Part shown: positions 6,062-6,082 of the stretch, one piece after another
How positions within the stretch are numbered: the first letter of the stretch is position 1
How the letters are laid out: each line of letters starts with the position of its first letter
Assembly: GCA_003508755.1 (NCBI GenBank)
Contig: DNTK01000081.1
Coordinates: 1 to 6,082, forward strand
Reading direction: 5' to 3'
Length of the DNA: 6,082 nt
Source: Bacteroidales bacterium
GTDB taxonomy: Bacteria; Bacteroidota; Bacteroidia; Bacteroidales; UBA10428
Notes under the pieces: generated by a model
Told to the model about the DNA's origin: nothing
What the model saw: the letters and a program-made list of their open reading frames with translations, nothing else
Database searches by the model: none
Made by a program: the position numbers and the translations under genes

Positions 6062-6082
6062 TCCTCAGTAGCTCAGTTGGTT
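6062..6082 (+). tRNA. tRNA gene, 5' fragment (possibly tRNA-Asn)
   Basis: The last 21 bases read as the beginning of a tRNA: acceptor strand TCCTCAG (6062-6068), then T8-A9, D-stem GCTC (6071-6074) and a D-loop opening AGTTGGTT. The anticodon lies outside the window. A 5' TCCTC acceptor end is common for bacterial tRNA-Asn, so that identity is a guess; the tRNA call itself is much firmer. The gene runs off the right edge. Confidence 0.8.

Noticed and set aside
1..6082. CRISPR array, insertion sequence, toxin-antitoxin or phage defence genes
   Set aside because: No regularly spaced repeats, transposase motifs, terminal inverted repeats or recognisable defence domains were seen on either strand.

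Overview
The window looks like chromosomal DNA from a member of the Bacteroidota, probably a gliding or T9SS-bearing lineage near Bacteroidales/Marinilabiliales. The evidence is a FecR anti-sigma tail of the DUF4974 type, an STN plus CarboxypepD_reg-like protein, a secreted protein with a GldM-like C-terminus, an exact Bacteroidota-type promoter (TTTG, 19-nt gap, TAnnTTTG), and A-rich start regions without Shine-Dalgarno sites. Base composition is moderately AT-rich and even throughout. I see no transposase, integrase, phage gene or CRISPR array.

Layout: (1) Bases 1-278 are the 3' end of a FecR-like anti-sigma factor. (2) Bases 356-1570 encode a secreted protein with an STN domain, a carboxypeptidase regulatory-like domain and an uncharacterised C-terminal beta domain, but no TonB plug or barrel. 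(3) Bases 1551-2588 overlap it and encode an exported protein whose C-terminal half resembles the periplasmic domains of GldM. These three rightward genes look like the end of an ECF sigma/anti-sigma operon. (4) A well-formed promoter at 2620-2650 drives a GH3-family acyl-adenylating enzyme (2678-4198) and, 9 nt later, a deoxynucleoside kinase (4208-4825). (5) On the other strand, 4898-5878 is a PfkB-family, adenosine-kinase-like sugar kinase, convergent with the deoxynucleoside kinase. (6) Bases 5879-6061 hold its upstream region and a perfect 18-bp palindrome. The window ends inside the first 21 bases of a tRNA gene, possibly tRNA-Asn.

Functionally there are two themes. The left third looks like a cell-envelope signalling/surface unit: an anti-sigma tail, then a barrel-less STN protein, then a GldM-C-like exported protein. 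This is the most interesting part, because neither exported protein is a standard member of the family its domain is known from. The right half is cytoplasmic metabolism: two nucleoside-salvage-type kinases on opposite strands and a bacterial GH3 enzyme whose substrate is unknown. No clearly new mobile or defence system is visible.
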